A DNA stretch of 64,000 bases from Candidatus Fimivivens faecavium (GTDB lineage: Bacteria; Bacillota; Clostridia; Oscillospirales; Ruminococcaceae). Position 1 is the first letter of the stretch. The number at the start of each line of letters is the position of its first letter. The stretch is taken from NCBI GenBank assembly GCA_018716105.1, contig DVKH01000007.1, positions 1-64,000 on the forward strand, read 5' to 3'. The translations under genes were made by a program, and so were the position numbers. Shown here piece after piece: positions 7,696-14,039 of the stretch. A model generated the notes under the pieces. It searched no databases, had not been told where the DNA came from, and was given only the letters and a program-made list of their open reading frames with translations.

Positions 7696-7878
7696 ATGAT
7701 AAAGGTCGCTGCCGTATACTCAAAAAAGGCGTTAAACTTTTCATCAACGCCCGACGTTGTTTTTTCAGCCCAAGCGCTGGAATCCTTTATTCAGCAGGTC
7801 GGTTACGAAAACATCAAGCAGATTCTCGTAAACGGCCAGTCTAACGATCCTCTTTACACTGTCATCTACGAAGAATAG
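7696..7878 (+). CDS. Small array protein 1b (60 aa), novel family
   Basis: 60 residues from the ATG at 7696, placed 5 bases after GAGGTGG. A GTG at 7687 is in frame but overlaps the RBS. It is nearly identical to copy 1a in the helix and C-terminal strands (ALESFIQQVGYENIKQILVN, LYTVIYEE). It differs in residues 7-25 and at one position near residue 50 (D in place of S). The 312-base distance from copy 1a includes duplicated promoter and terminator, so the copies arose by tandem duplication of a whole transcription unit. Confidence 0.75.
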   Translation: MIKVAAVYSKKALNFSSTPDVVFSAQALESFIQQVGYENIKQILVNGQSNDPLYTVIYEE

Positions 7879-7889
7879 TTCCCGTTTCA

Positions 7890-7912
7890 GCCGCCGGCAG
7901 TCCGCCGGCGGC
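7890..7912 (+). terminator. Terminator of array-1 copy b
   Basis: Same 9-bp GCCGCCGGC hairpin as copy a, followed by CGCTTTCGTTC. Confidence 0.65.
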
Positions 7913-7960
7913 CGCTTTCGTTCACGCAAAAAACGCTGCGTCTCCACCTTTAAGATTTTC

Positions 7961-7988
7961 TTCCTGCCTTCCAAAAGTATGCTATAAT
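7961..7988 (+). promoter_or_regulatory. Promoter of array-1 copy c
   Basis: TATAAT at 7983-7988 with extended TGC upstream. TTCCTG at 7961-7966 gives a 16-bp spacer. A copy of the promoter before 1b. Confidence 0.6.
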
Positions 7989-8006
7989 GCGGTTGAGGTG
8001 GTTAAA

Positions 8007-8189
8007 ATGATAAAGGTCGCTGCTATAACATCAAGAAGTGGTCTAAATTTTTCTTCAACTCCGGATTCTGTTTTATGCGCTGAAGCATTGGAATCCTTTA
8101 TTCAGCAGGTCGGTTTTGAAAACATCAAGCAGATTCTCGTAAACGGCCAGTCCAACGCTCCTCTTTACACTGTCATCTACGAAGAATAG
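8007..8189 (+). CDS. Small array protein 1c (60 aa), novel family
   Basis: 60 residues from the ATG at 8007 (GAGGTGG upstream). Most divergent of array 1 in residues 6-30 (ITSRSGLNFSS, VLCAEALE), while the helix and C-terminal strands stay conserved (FIQQVGFENIKQILVNGQSN). The offset from copy 1b is 311 bases. It faces the tail chaperone gene at 8.4 kb on the other strand and is separated from its frameshift extension by a terminator. Product function unknown. Confidence 0.75.
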   Translation: MIKVAAITSRSGLNFSSTPDSVLCAEALESFIQQVGFENIKQILVNGQSNAPLYTVIYEE

Positions 8190-8200
8190 TTCCCGTTTCA

Positions 8201-8223
8201 GCCGCCGGCAGTCCGCCGGCGGC
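8201..8223 (+). terminator. Terminator of array-1 copy c
   Basis: Third copy of the 9-bp GCCGCCGGC hairpin, followed by TGCTCTTCTCTT. Confidence 0.65.
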
Positions 8224-8234
8224 TGCTCTTCTCT

Positions 8235-8432
8235 TCATCTCCTTTTCCTGTTCATCCGCTGCTCTCTCGCCTCCCTTTCAACCCTCTCCCGCATCAAAAG
8301 ATCGCTCGCAATGAGCACCGCCCTCGCCTCCGGCGACATTTGGTTAAAGACGTCCGGTAAAATATTATGATTCTGCAGGGCGAGGTGGACAAATCTCCAG
8401 TTCTCGTCCTCGCCCTGCTCGATCAGTTTTTT
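8235..8432 (-). CDS. -1 frameshift extension of tail chaperone B (gpT-like)
   Basis: After the slippery run A_AAA_AAC (8432-8426) the -1 frame continues about 60 codons (LIEQGEDENWRFVHLALQNH and on) to the TGA at 8235-8237. A frameshifted product would join the 133-residue chaperone to this basic tail, as in lambda gpG/gpGT and XkdN-type tail chaperones. The same extension is conserved after chaperone A (14696-14875), including QGEDENWR and HLALQNHNI, which argues that it is translated. There is no independent RBS. Confidence 0.75.
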   Translation of the reverse strand, partial: KKLIEQGEDENWRFVHLALQNHNILPDVFNQMSPEARAVLIASDLLMRERVEREAREQRMNRKRR

Positions 8433-8824
8433 GCCTGTTCCACCAATGCCCCGACGCTCTGGTTCATTCCGCTGTACTCGGCGTAAATCGCCGCCAGCCG
8501 CTGGACTTCGTCGTTGTCCAGCATCACGCGCAGCGCATCCGCCGGCGTCAGAATCGGCTTCCCGGCCTTCGCGCTGGCGCCGTCCAGAAACTCCTTTCGA
8601 TGGAGGTCCGGATCCGTCAATGACTCAGCCGCAAATTCAAACAGGGCGTCGATCTTGTCGAGCTTCCGGCCCGCAAGCCTCTGCCGCAGTTCCTTTCCCT
8701 CCTGTTTGGAAAGCGTCCGCATCTCCCATTGAAGCGGCTTTCCGTCTCCGTCCTTCCAGCTTTCGGAGAGGGCAAACCGGATGTTCTCTTTCGGCTGCTT
8801 GTTCAAAAATTCTTCAAGCGTCAT
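8423..8824 (-). CDS. Tail assembly chaperone B (XkdN-like)
   Basis: 133 residues. Helical, acidic and basic mix with WEMRTLSKQEGKELRQR near residue 35 and DPDLHRKEFLD near 85; this is the look of XkdN/gpG-type chaperones that escort the tape measure. It ends AKN at a codon run GCA AAA AAC TGA, a canonical -1 frameshift site. It is paralogous to chaperone A (14866-15264) and to the broken copy C (23022-23488). Its promoter lies at 8956-8984 with an intrinsic terminator between. Normally only one such gene is found per phage. Confidence 0.8.
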   Translation of the reverse strand: MTLEEFLNKQPKENIRFALSESWKDGDGKPLQWEMRTLSKQEGKELRQRLAGRKLDKIDALFEFAAESLTDPDLHRKEFLDGASAKAGKPILTPADALRVMLDNDEVQRLAAIYAEYSGMNQSVGALVEQAKN

Positions 8825-8865
8825 GTCTCATTTTCCTTTCCTATCAAATGATTTGTCCCAGAACG

Positions 8866-8896
8866 CAAAAAAGGACGAGAATCCATCTCGTCCTTC
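8866..8896 (-). terminator. Leader terminator before chaperone B
   Basis: AAGGACGAGA and TCTCGTCCTT form a 10-bp stem with a 5-base loop. On the minus strand it ends in six Ts. It lies between the promoter at 8956 and the gene start at 8824. Confidence 0.8.
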
Positions 8897-8955
8897 GCGT
8901 CTGATTCAGTTGTTTTGTGGGGCCTCTCATGAGATCCGCCTATTTAACCATCCAC

Positions 8956-8984
8956 ATAATACCACATCTGTCAAGAAAGGTCAA
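8956..8984 (-). promoter_or_regulatory. Late-type promoter element, copy B
   Basis: Minus-strand TTGACC, 17-bp spacer, TATTAT. It is one of four related elements (also 15587, 23613, 27905) that share upstream CTGGGAAAAACTCGGGA-like sequence and a spacer with TTGAC at its centre. All four are followed by an intrinsic terminator before the gene. Confidence 0.75.
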
Positions 8985-9025
8985 TTGCTTTTTTCCCGAG
9001 TTTTTCCCAGGATTTTTGCCCCCGC

Positions 9026-9349
9026 TCAAAAGCGGTCAATAATCACGAACTTCTGCCCGTCCCGGGACCGGACCGCCGCAATCCGGTCGCCGGGTTTGAG
9101 CGCGTTGAGGAACTTCACCGTCCGGCGGCTCCCGTCCTCTTCTTCGAGTTCGACCTCCTGCTCCTCGGTCAAAAGCTTCGGCAAAACAATGTCGCCCGCC
9201 GCGACCGCGTTTTCAAGCCCGGAAAAATCGGCTCCCCCGTCCGACCAGGTCCCATAAAAGACCTCCATCTGGCCCTCGGCCTCCATCGTCCGGACAATAT
9301 ACTCCCTCAGGCTGTTTAAAAGCATTTCTTCGCCGCTCAACGCTGCCAT
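9026..9349 (-). CDS. Baseplate-associated protein, DUF2577 (XkdR-like)
   Basis: 107 residues. The C-terminal half has LKPGDRIAAVRSRDGQKFVI, typical of DUF2577/XkdR, which ends with VIIDR. Small beta-barrel proteins of this family are near the tail hub. It overlaps the hub gene by 13 bases, as XkdR follows XkdQ in PBSX. In PBSX the next gene is XkdS; here chaperone B, a small-gene array and tape-measure-like gene 2 intervene. Confidence 0.8.
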   Translation of the reverse strand: MAALSGEEMLLNSLREYIVRTMEAEGQMEVFYGTWSDGGADFSGLENAVAAGDIVLPKLLTEEQEVELEEEDGSRRTVKFLNALKPGDRIAAVRSRDGQKFVIIDRF

Positions 9350-10272
9350 AATGGAAACCTCCCCAGTTCAAGCTCTACCGACATGGTGTAATTGCTTCCA
9401 AATTGGTGCGTCGCCCGTTTGACAACCGCCCATTCCGAAATCCCAACCGAACCGAGAATCACCTTCACGCCGCTCCCGCCGATCACCCGCGTGTCCCCAA
9501 CCGCGTCGATTCGAAGGCTCTGAACCTCCCGGTTTTTCGATGCCAGAAGCGTCTCCGCGGCATGGTTGAGCTGAACGGCGTTCTTGCCCGATTCCTTCTG
9601 ATAGAGAATCAGCTTTCCCCATTTCGCAACCGACTCCAAATCCTGCTTGACGACAGCCGCCCCCGACTCCGGGACCACCTTCACAACGTTGTAAACGTCC
9701 CTGTCGATGCTCCTGGTATAGGAAAACCCGGTCGCCAGGCTGTTGTCCCCCAGCACAAGCGGCAGTCTCAGGTTCAGCGTGTCGGTAAGCGTCAGCGCCC
9801 CGAACCGGTCGTAGAACGTATAGTGATAGCCGTTGAGCTGTTCGTTTTCAGCAATGCTCTGCAAAATCATGTCCAGATACGGCTTGTTGTCAAACCGATG
9901 CCGTGAGAGATTGAGCTCCGTGTTCTCAATCGTCCCAATCCGGAGCCGGTCCCCAATCTGCGCCGCCGCCCGCTCGACAAATCTGCCGAGCGGTTCCACC
10001 TCCCGCACCAGCGACCCGTTCGCCTGAAGATACCGGATCTGGTCCGAACAGCAGCACCGCCGCTTGTCCATGTCCGATTCCGTCCGCATCAGGAAACCGT
10101 AAAAGACCGGGCTGTCGTTGTAAGTCAGCGAGACCGTCGTCCCGTTTTGAAAAACGCCGAGCTGATCCGCCGGATACTCGAACGAGAGCGTGCCCGCCCC
10201 CTGGTTCCAGTTGGAATCGAATTTGACGTTCCCCGCGATTCCAGTGAGGTTCATGCCCCCAACTACTAACAT
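9337..10272 (-). CDS. Tail hub protein (XkdQ-like, gpD-type)
   Basis: 311 residues. Features of XkdQ/phage late control D-like hubs: N-terminal beta domain (GTLSFEYPAD, VFYGFLMRTESDM), a helical insert with LDMILQSIAENEQLNG, and a C-terminal part ending SVELELGRF. The hub connects tube and spike. A GAGGA site precedes the ATG at 10272. A second, broken copy of the same gene lies at 15660-15981. The XkdP gene expected upstream is missing here; the upstream 455 bases are AT-rich repeats. Confidence 0.8.
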   Translation of the reverse strand: MLVVGGMNLTGIAGNVKFDSNWNQGAGTLSFEYPADQLGVFQNGTTVSLTYNDSPVFYGFLMRTESDMDKRRCCCSDQIRYLQANGSLVREVEPLGRFVERAAAQIGDRLRIGTIENTELNLSRHRFDNKPYLDMILQSIAENEQLNGYHYTFYDRFGALTLTDTLNLRLPLVLGDNSLATGFSYTRSIDRDVYNVVKVVPESGAAVVKQDLESVAKWGKLILYQKESGKNAVQLNHAAETLLASKNREVQSLRIDAVGDTRVIGGSGVKVILGSVGISEWAVVKRATHQFGSNYTMSVELELGRFPLWQR

Positions 10273-10727
10273 ACTAACATCCTCATTTCATATATGTAAA
10301 TTTATCTTCAAGTATTTTTATAGTTATTACTTCACTTTTACCCCCTTCAGCTTGCTTCCCCGCCAATAAATCAACATAAATAGCTATAATTATATGTATA
10401 GCTATGCTTAACCGATCCTGACTCACAGTAATAAGTAAATATATAGCCATTTATGCTGTTAAATAATATCAATAACTATAATTTTACTTATTGCTTTAAT
10501 CCGCCTTCTTAAATAATAACTTCATAAATAGTCATTAATATTATTTCCGAGCGCCCATCCCCTTCTGCGCCGCATTCATCCTTTCTTACGGTCTCGCAGC
10601 GCCGAATCGCATGTATAACTATAATTATATAAATAGCTATATATTTTCAGCATCTATAACTTAATATATAGTTATCGCTGCGCCCGTTTCAGGCGCTGGC
10701 GGCATGGCAAAAAACAGCCCTCGGCGT
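10273..10727. repeat. AT-rich intergenic segment with recurring ATAGCTAT / ACTATAATTATAT motifs
   Basis: No gene is seen in these 455 bases. Variants of ATAAATAGCTATAA recur at about 10376, 10437, 10484, 10522, 10611 and 10657. A 16-base match (ACATAAATAGCTATAA) recurs at 14011. The base composition contrasts sharply with the GC-rich genes on both sides. It occupies the place where an XkdP gene would be expected, so it may be an ageing deletion junction or a regulatory repeat. Confidence 0.6.
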
Positions 10728-11924
10728 TCATCTGGGATAATGGTTCCTGCTCCTTGTCACAGATCCGCCCGACATCGTTTGATAATTTCCCGCCGGCCGG
10801 TTCGCGACCGCATCCCGCAGGAGATTTGCCAGCCGCGTCAGCACTTCTTCATAGTCGGCTTCCTGCTGGATGGTCAGTCCATGCATGTGGAAAACCGGCG
10901 CGAATGTCTGGATGTAGTTCGCCCCGCCGTTGTTCGTCACATTGCTTGTCCCGTTGGTAAAACTCTGCGAACTGCTCAGACTCTGCACTTCGTAAAACTG
11001 CGCAGCCTGTGCGTTCGTGGGCATATACGCAACCGGGTTTTTCGTCGAGAGCGGGACCGGCGGGTACGGCTGCCCCGTTTCCGCAAGCGTCGCCAGTCCC
11101 GCGCCCGCGCTCTCGCCGCTGGACGGCAGCAGCCTCGGCCCAAGCGCCGGCAGCCCCTGGTTCGCCTCCCTCTGGAACACAAAGCTGCTCGTCCCCGTAA
11201 TCGCGAACTCCATGTTTGAAAGCGAAAGGCTCAGGTTCTCAAGCGCCGCGTGCTGGATGTTGACGGCGCTGTTCGCAATCGTCGTTTCGTTCCGTGCCGC
11301 GGTCCCGCTGGCGCCGCTGTTTGCGTTTGTGTTTTGCTGTTGGTATACGGCGGGGTCGTAGTTGATGGGCTCATCAAGCGATTTTAATAGCTCCTCATTC
11401 TCACTTTGAGCGTTTCTGCTTTCATTCATCCCAGCGAGACCGAGTAAAAGCGGGCCAATAATTGCCATCCCCAAGGCAAATGGATTGCCTGGAAATAAAC
11501 TTGCAACTCCCGCAAAACCAGAAATGATTCCTCCAAAACTGCCTAATTGTGAAAATGTACTATCTCGACCACTATTTTTTGCTATAATCACGACGCCGTT
11601 GCAAATTTTGTTCACCATCGCGGTAAGCGGCGCGATCTGTTGGCTCAACTGCGCCGCATAGCTTTCGGTTAATACAATGCTGTTGACCAAAGATGTGAGA
11701 TTTGCGTTGGATACGTCCATGCCTGAAACAAGTCCGCTGACCCCTGCTTCCAGATTCCCGCAGCTAATCAGCATCCCCTGCGACAGTCCCTGAACGGATA
11801 ATAGCGAGTCCGACATCAATCCCGCCTGTTCAAGAATGCCGCCAAAATCGCGTGGGTTTTCATCCTCGTTTGAGTCTATTCTTCGATAATTTTCACCCAG
11901 TTCAAAAAATTTCTGCTCTTGCAT
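10728..11924 (-). CDS. Short tape-measure-like protein 1
   Basis: 398 residues. Residues 30-130 are helical and the region about 130-190 is hydrophobic and glycine-rich (LGSFGGIISGFAGVASLFPG, ALGMAIIGPLLLGLAGM). The middle is low-complexity and rich in Ser, Ala and Pro. The C-terminal FHMHGLTIQQEADYEEVLTR matches the C-terminal motif of tape-measure-like protein 2 and of tape measures in general. Outside that motif the two proteins share little. AAAGGAT precedes the ATG at 11924. Its 5' end is duplicated as dead fragments inside the neighbouring array of small genes. Confidence 0.6.
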   Translation of the reverse strand: MQEQKFFELGENYRRIDSNEDENPRDFGGILEQAGLMSDSLLSVQGLSQGMLISCGNLEAGVSGLVSGMDVSNANLTSLVNSIVLTESYAAQLSQQIAPLTAMVNKICNGVVIIAKNSGRDSTFSQLGSFGGIISGFAGVASLFPGNPFALGMAIIGPLLLGLAGMNESRNAQSENEELLKSLDEPINYDPAVYQQQNTNANSGASGTAARNETTIANSAVNIQHAALENLSLSLSNMEFAITGTSSFVFQREANQGLPALGPRLLPSSGESAGAGLATLAETGQPYPPVPLSTKNPVAYMPTNAQAAQFYEVQSLSSSQSFTNGTSNVTNNGGANYIQTFAPVFHMHGLTIQQEADYEEVLTRLANLLRDAVANRPAGNYQTMSGGSVTRSRNHYPR

Positions 11925-11944
11925 AAATAAATCCTTTCTTCATG

Positions 11945-11973
11945 TTGACAAGTGACTTGCCCATTGGTATACT
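11945..11973 (+). promoter_or_regulatory. Promoter of array-2 copy 1
   Basis: TTGACA at 11945-11950, 17-bp spacer, TATACT at 11968-11973. Close to the sigma-A consensus. Confidence 0.85.
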
Positions 11974-11995
11974 CAAATTTAAGGGAGGTGATCCT

Positions 11996-12172
11996 ATGAT
12001 CAGATTTAAAACATTCAGTTATGGACCAGGTCTTTTTGGTGCTAAAAACACTCATGAGGAAATCGAAATTTTTTTAAATGAAATTGGTCAAGAAAATATT
12101 ATTTTCTTTACTTGTTCCGGTCATCCAACTGTTATTTTTAATTACACTGTCGTTTACAACGACGGAACCTGA
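11996..12172 (+). CDS. Small array protein 2-1 (58 aa), novel family
   Basis: 58 residues from the ATG at 11996, 7 bases after GGGAGGTGA. Beta start (MIRFKTFSYG), a variable loop, a helix (THEEIEIFLNEIGQENI), then strands FFTCSG and NYTVVYNDGT. The helix and C-terminal strand align with array-1 proteins (LESFIQQVGYENI, LYTVIYEE), so the two arrays are one extended family. Codon use is AT-rich compared with the tail genes, a sign of foreign origin. It is divergent from tape-measure-like gene 1 across a 71-base gap. Function unknown. Confidence 0.78.
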   Translation: MIRFKTFSYGPGLFGAKNTHEEIEIFLNEIGQENIIFFTCSGHPTVIFNYTVVYNDGT

Positions 12173-12182
12173 CTATGCGCAG

Positions 12183-12213
12183 AGCGGCAGTGAAAACTGC
12201 TGCTTTCTCTTTT
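12183..12213 (+). terminator. Terminator of array-2 copy 1
   Basis: AGCGGCAGT-GAAA-ACTGCTGCT hairpin with a GNRA loop, followed by TTCTCTTTT. The same hairpin follows copies 2-4. Confidence 0.85.
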
Positions 12214-12271
12214 ACCCCGGACTTGCTCTAGTCTCAACGCAATCTAAAGCGCTTCTTGACAGATTCCTGCA

Positions 12272-12440
12272 GCCGATCAGCATCCCCTGCGACAGCCCCT
12301 GAACCGATAAAACGAGTCCGACATCAATCCCGCCTGTTCAACAATGCCGCCAAAATCGCGAGGGTTTTCATCCTCGTTTGAGTCTATTCTTCGATAATTT
12401 TCACCCAGTCCATAAAAGTCCAATTCTTGATAACTAATCC
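12272..12440 (-). pseudogene. Duplicated 5' fragment of tape-measure-like gene 1
   Basis: About 165 bases closely match 11757-11924, the first ~55 codons of tape-measure-like gene 1 in the same orientation. The start codon is lost (CAT replaced by GAT) and small changes break the frame. Shorter fragments of the same sequence lie at about 12769-12835, 13119-13170 and 13498-13562, one in each array spacer. Confidence 0.85.
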
Positions 12441-12450
12441 CTTTCTTCTA

Positions 12451-12479
12451 TTGACAAATAATTCCTCCATTGTTATACT
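12451..12479 (+). promoter_or_regulatory. Promoter of array-2 copy 2
   Basis: TTGACA at 12451-12456, 17-bp spacer, TATACT at 12474-12479. Confidence 0.85.
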
Positions 12480-12502
12480 CAAATCAAAAAGGAGGTTTTT
12501 AT

Positions 12503-12673
12503 GTGATTCGGTTGCAAACATTTACTTGTGGCGGTTTAATTTCCAAAAATACTCAAGAAGAGGTCGAAGATTTTTTAAATCAAGTCGGACAGGAGAATAT
12601 TCTTTATTTCACTTGTTCTGGACACCCAAGTACACCTTTCAATTATGTTATTGTGTATAATGATGGCACCTGA
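12503..12673 (+). CDS. Small array protein 2-2 (56 aa), GTG start
   Basis: 56 residues read from a GTG at 12503. An overlapping ATG two bases upstream is followed at once by TGA, so GTG must be the start; AAGGAGG lies 6-8 bases before. Sequence begins IRLQTFTCGG and keeps the family core EEVEDFLNQVGQENI, YFTCSG and the C-terminal YNDGT. It is two residues shorter than copies 1, 3 and 5 in the first variable loop and is closest to copy 4. The ATG-to-GTG change may lower expression. Confidence 0.75.
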   Translation: MIRLQTFTCGGLISKNTQEEVEDFLNQVGQENILYFTCSGHPSTPFNYVIVYNDGT

Positions 12674-12684
12674 CCAGGTTTGAA

Positions 12685-12715
12685 AGCGGCAGTGAAAACT
12701 GCTGCTTTTTCTTTT
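12685..12715 (+). terminator. Terminator of array-2 copy 2
   Basis: AGCGGCAGT-GAAA-ACTGCTGCT hairpin followed by TTTTCTTTT. Confidence 0.88.
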
Positions 12716-12844
12716 ACCCCGGACTTGCTCTAATCGCAACGCACTCTAAAGCGTTTCTTGCCAGATCGCCGCAGCTGATCAGCATCCCCTGCGACAGTCC
12801 CTGAACCGACAATAGCGAGTCAGTCATCATCCCCTTTCTTTATG

Positions 12845-12873
12845 TTGACAAATAATTTCTCCATTGTTATACT
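12845..12873 (+). promoter_or_regulatory. Promoter of array-2 copy 3
   Basis: TTGACA at 12845-12850, 17-bp spacer, TATACT at 12868-12873. Confidence 0.85.
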
Positions 12874-12896
12874 CGAATCAAAAAGGAGGTAAAGCC

Positions 12897-13073
12897 ATGA
12901 TCCGATTTCAAACATTTTGTTATAGTCCAGTTTCGATCTTGTCTAAGAACAGTCACAGCGAGATAGAAGAGTTTCTGAATCAAGTTGGACAAGATAATAT
13001 TATTTATTTTACTTGTTCAGGTGCTCCTGGTTGTAATTTCAATTACACAATCGTCTACAACGACGGTACCTGA
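12897..13073 (+). CDS. Small array protein 2-3 (58 aa), novel family
   Basis: 58 residues from the ATG at 12897 (AAAAAGGAGGTAAAGCC upstream). The first variable loop reads CYSPVSILS and the second APGCNF, both different from the other copies, while SEIEEFLNQVGQDNI, YFTCSG and NYTIVYNDGT are kept. The pattern of change is concentrated in two loops flanking a conserved helix, as in binding scaffolds. It has its own promoter and terminator within a unit of about 394 bases. Confidence 0.78.
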   Translation: MIRFQTFCYSPVSILSKNSHSEIEEFLNQVGQDNIIYFTCSGAPGCNFNYTIVYNDGT

Positions 13074-13084
13074 CCAGGTTTGAA

Positions 13085-13115
13085 AGCGGCAGTGAAAACT
13101 GCTGCTTTTTCTTTT
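13085..13115 (+). terminator. Terminator of array-2 copy 3
   Basis: AGCGGCAGT-GAAA-ACTGCTGCT hairpin followed by TTTTCTTTT. Confidence 0.88.
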
Positions 13116-13181
13116 ACCCCGTCCCCTGCGACAGTCCCTGAACCGACAATAGCAAGTCAGTCATCATCCCCTTTCTTCATA

Positions 13182-13210
13182 TTGACAAATAATCCCTTCA
13201 TTGTTATACT
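13182..13210 (+). promoter_or_regulatory. Promoter of array-2 copy 4
   Basis: TTGACA at 13182-13187, 17-bp spacer, TATACT at 13205-13210. Confidence 0.85.
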
Positions 13211-13232
13211 CAAATCAAAAGGAGGTTATGAT

Positions 13233-13403
13233 ATGATTCGGTTGCAAACATTTACATGTGGTGCATTCATACCCAAAAACACTCTTGAAGAGGTCGAAGA
13301 ATTTCTAAACCAAGTCGGACAGGAAAATATCATTTATTTTACTTGTTCTGGACATCCAAGTGCTCCTTTCAATTATACTATTGTTTACAACGACGGAACC
13401 TGA
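13233..13403 (+). CDS. Small array protein 2-4 (56 aa), novel family
   Basis: 56 residues from the ATG at 13233 (AAAGGAGGTTATGAT upstream). Closest to copy 2: shared MIRLQTFTCG start and HPSxPF loop. First variable loop is AFIP. The spacer before it is the shortest of the array (336 bases from the copy-3 start), because the tape-measure fragment has been trimmed. Core residues EEVEEFLNQVGQENI and the YNDGT end are intact, so there is no sign of decay. Confidence 0.78.
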   Translation: MIRLQTFTCGAFIPKNTLEEVEEFLNQVGQENIIYFTCSGHPSAPFNYTIVYNDGT

Positions 13404-13414
13404 CTATGGCGCAG

Positions 13415-13445
13415 AGCGGCAGTGAAAACTGCTGCTTTTTCTTTT
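13415..13445 (+). terminator. Terminator of array-2 copy 4
   Basis: AGCGGCAGT-GAAA-ACTGCTGCT hairpin followed by TTTTCTTTT. Confidence 0.88.
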
Positions 13446-13574
13446 ACCCCGGACTTGCTCTAATCCAAACTCACTCTAAAGCGCTTCTTTCCAGATTCCC
13501 GCAGCCGATCAGCATCCCCTGCGACAGTCCCTGAACCGACAATAGCGAGTCAGTCATCATCCCCTTTCCTCATG

Positions 13575-13603
13575 TTGACAAATAATTCCTCCATTGTTAT
13601 ACT
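13575..13603 (+). promoter_or_regulatory. Promoter of array-2 copy 5
   Basis: TTGACA at 13575-13580, 17-bp spacer, TATACT at 13598-13603. Confidence 0.85.
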
Positions 13604-13626
13604 CGAATCAAAAAGGAGGTTATGAA

Positions 13627-13803
13627 ATGATTCGGTTGCAAACATTTAGTCTTGGAGCAGGAGTATTTTATTCTAAAAAAACTCATAATGAAATTGAGGA
13701 TTTTTTAAATCAGGTTGGGCAGGAAAATATTATTTACTTTACCTGCTCCGGAGATCCAGGTGCTCCGTTTAATTACACAATCGTCTACAACGACGGAACC
13801 TGA
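13627..13803 (+). CDS. Small array protein 2-5 (58 aa), novel family
   Basis: 58 residues from the ATG at 13627 (AAAAAGGAGGTTATGAA upstream). Variable loops are SLGAGVFYS and DPGAPF. The core NEIEDFLNQVGQENI, YFTCSG and NYTIVYNDGT is conserved. It is the last intact copy; its terminator differs from those of copies 1-4, so it may be the founder unit at the outer end of the array. Two decayed pieces of further copies follow within 240 bases. Confidence 0.78.
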   Translation: MIRLQTFSLGAGVFYSKKTHNEIEDFLNQVGQENIIYFTCSGDPGAPFNYTIVYNDGT

Positions 13804-13810
13804 CTGATAA

Positions 13811-13846
13811 AAAGACAACAGTAATACGGCTGTTGTCTTTTATTTT
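13811..13846 (+). terminator. Terminator of array-2 copy 5
   Basis: AAAGACAACAG and CTGTTGTCTTT form an 11-bp stem, followed by TATTTT. Strong intrinsic terminator. Confidence 0.9.
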
Positions 13847-13849
13847 AGG

Positions 13850-14039
13850 TTTTTGAACAATGTAATTAAAGAAAATATTATTGTAATTACTTGCGGCATA
13901 CTGGCGCAGGAAATATCCATAACGCTAACAGAAATTCGGTCAGATCATTATGATCCGCATACAAGCATTTACTTGTGGCGCTTTATTTTCCCGCCATGCA
14001 GCCCTTACAAACATAAATAGCTATAACCAATATCCATAA
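13850..14039 (+). pseudogene. Decayed array-2 copies (two fragments)
   Basis: Around 13850-13900 the plus strand reads FLNNVIKENIIVITCG in one frame, a worn copy of the helix and strand FLNQVGQENIIYFTCSG. At 13950 a fresh ATG opens MIRIQAFTCGALFS, matching the family N-terminus (MIRLQTFTCGAF), but the frame ends after 29 codons. No RBS is seen. The two pieces are probably the two ends of one deleted copy or parts of two copies. Confidence 0.7.

Noticed and set aside
7384..8223. CRISPR array or diversity-generating repeat
   Set aside because: The repeats are about 312 bases long and each contains a full promoter, ORF and terminator; there are no short direct repeats with spacers and no reverse transcriptase or cas gene in the window.
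11996..13803. RiPP precursor peptide array
   Set aside because: The peptides lack a leader/core division, have a conserved C-terminus and a folded-looking beta-alpha-beta-beta pattern, and no modifying enzyme or transporter lies nearby.
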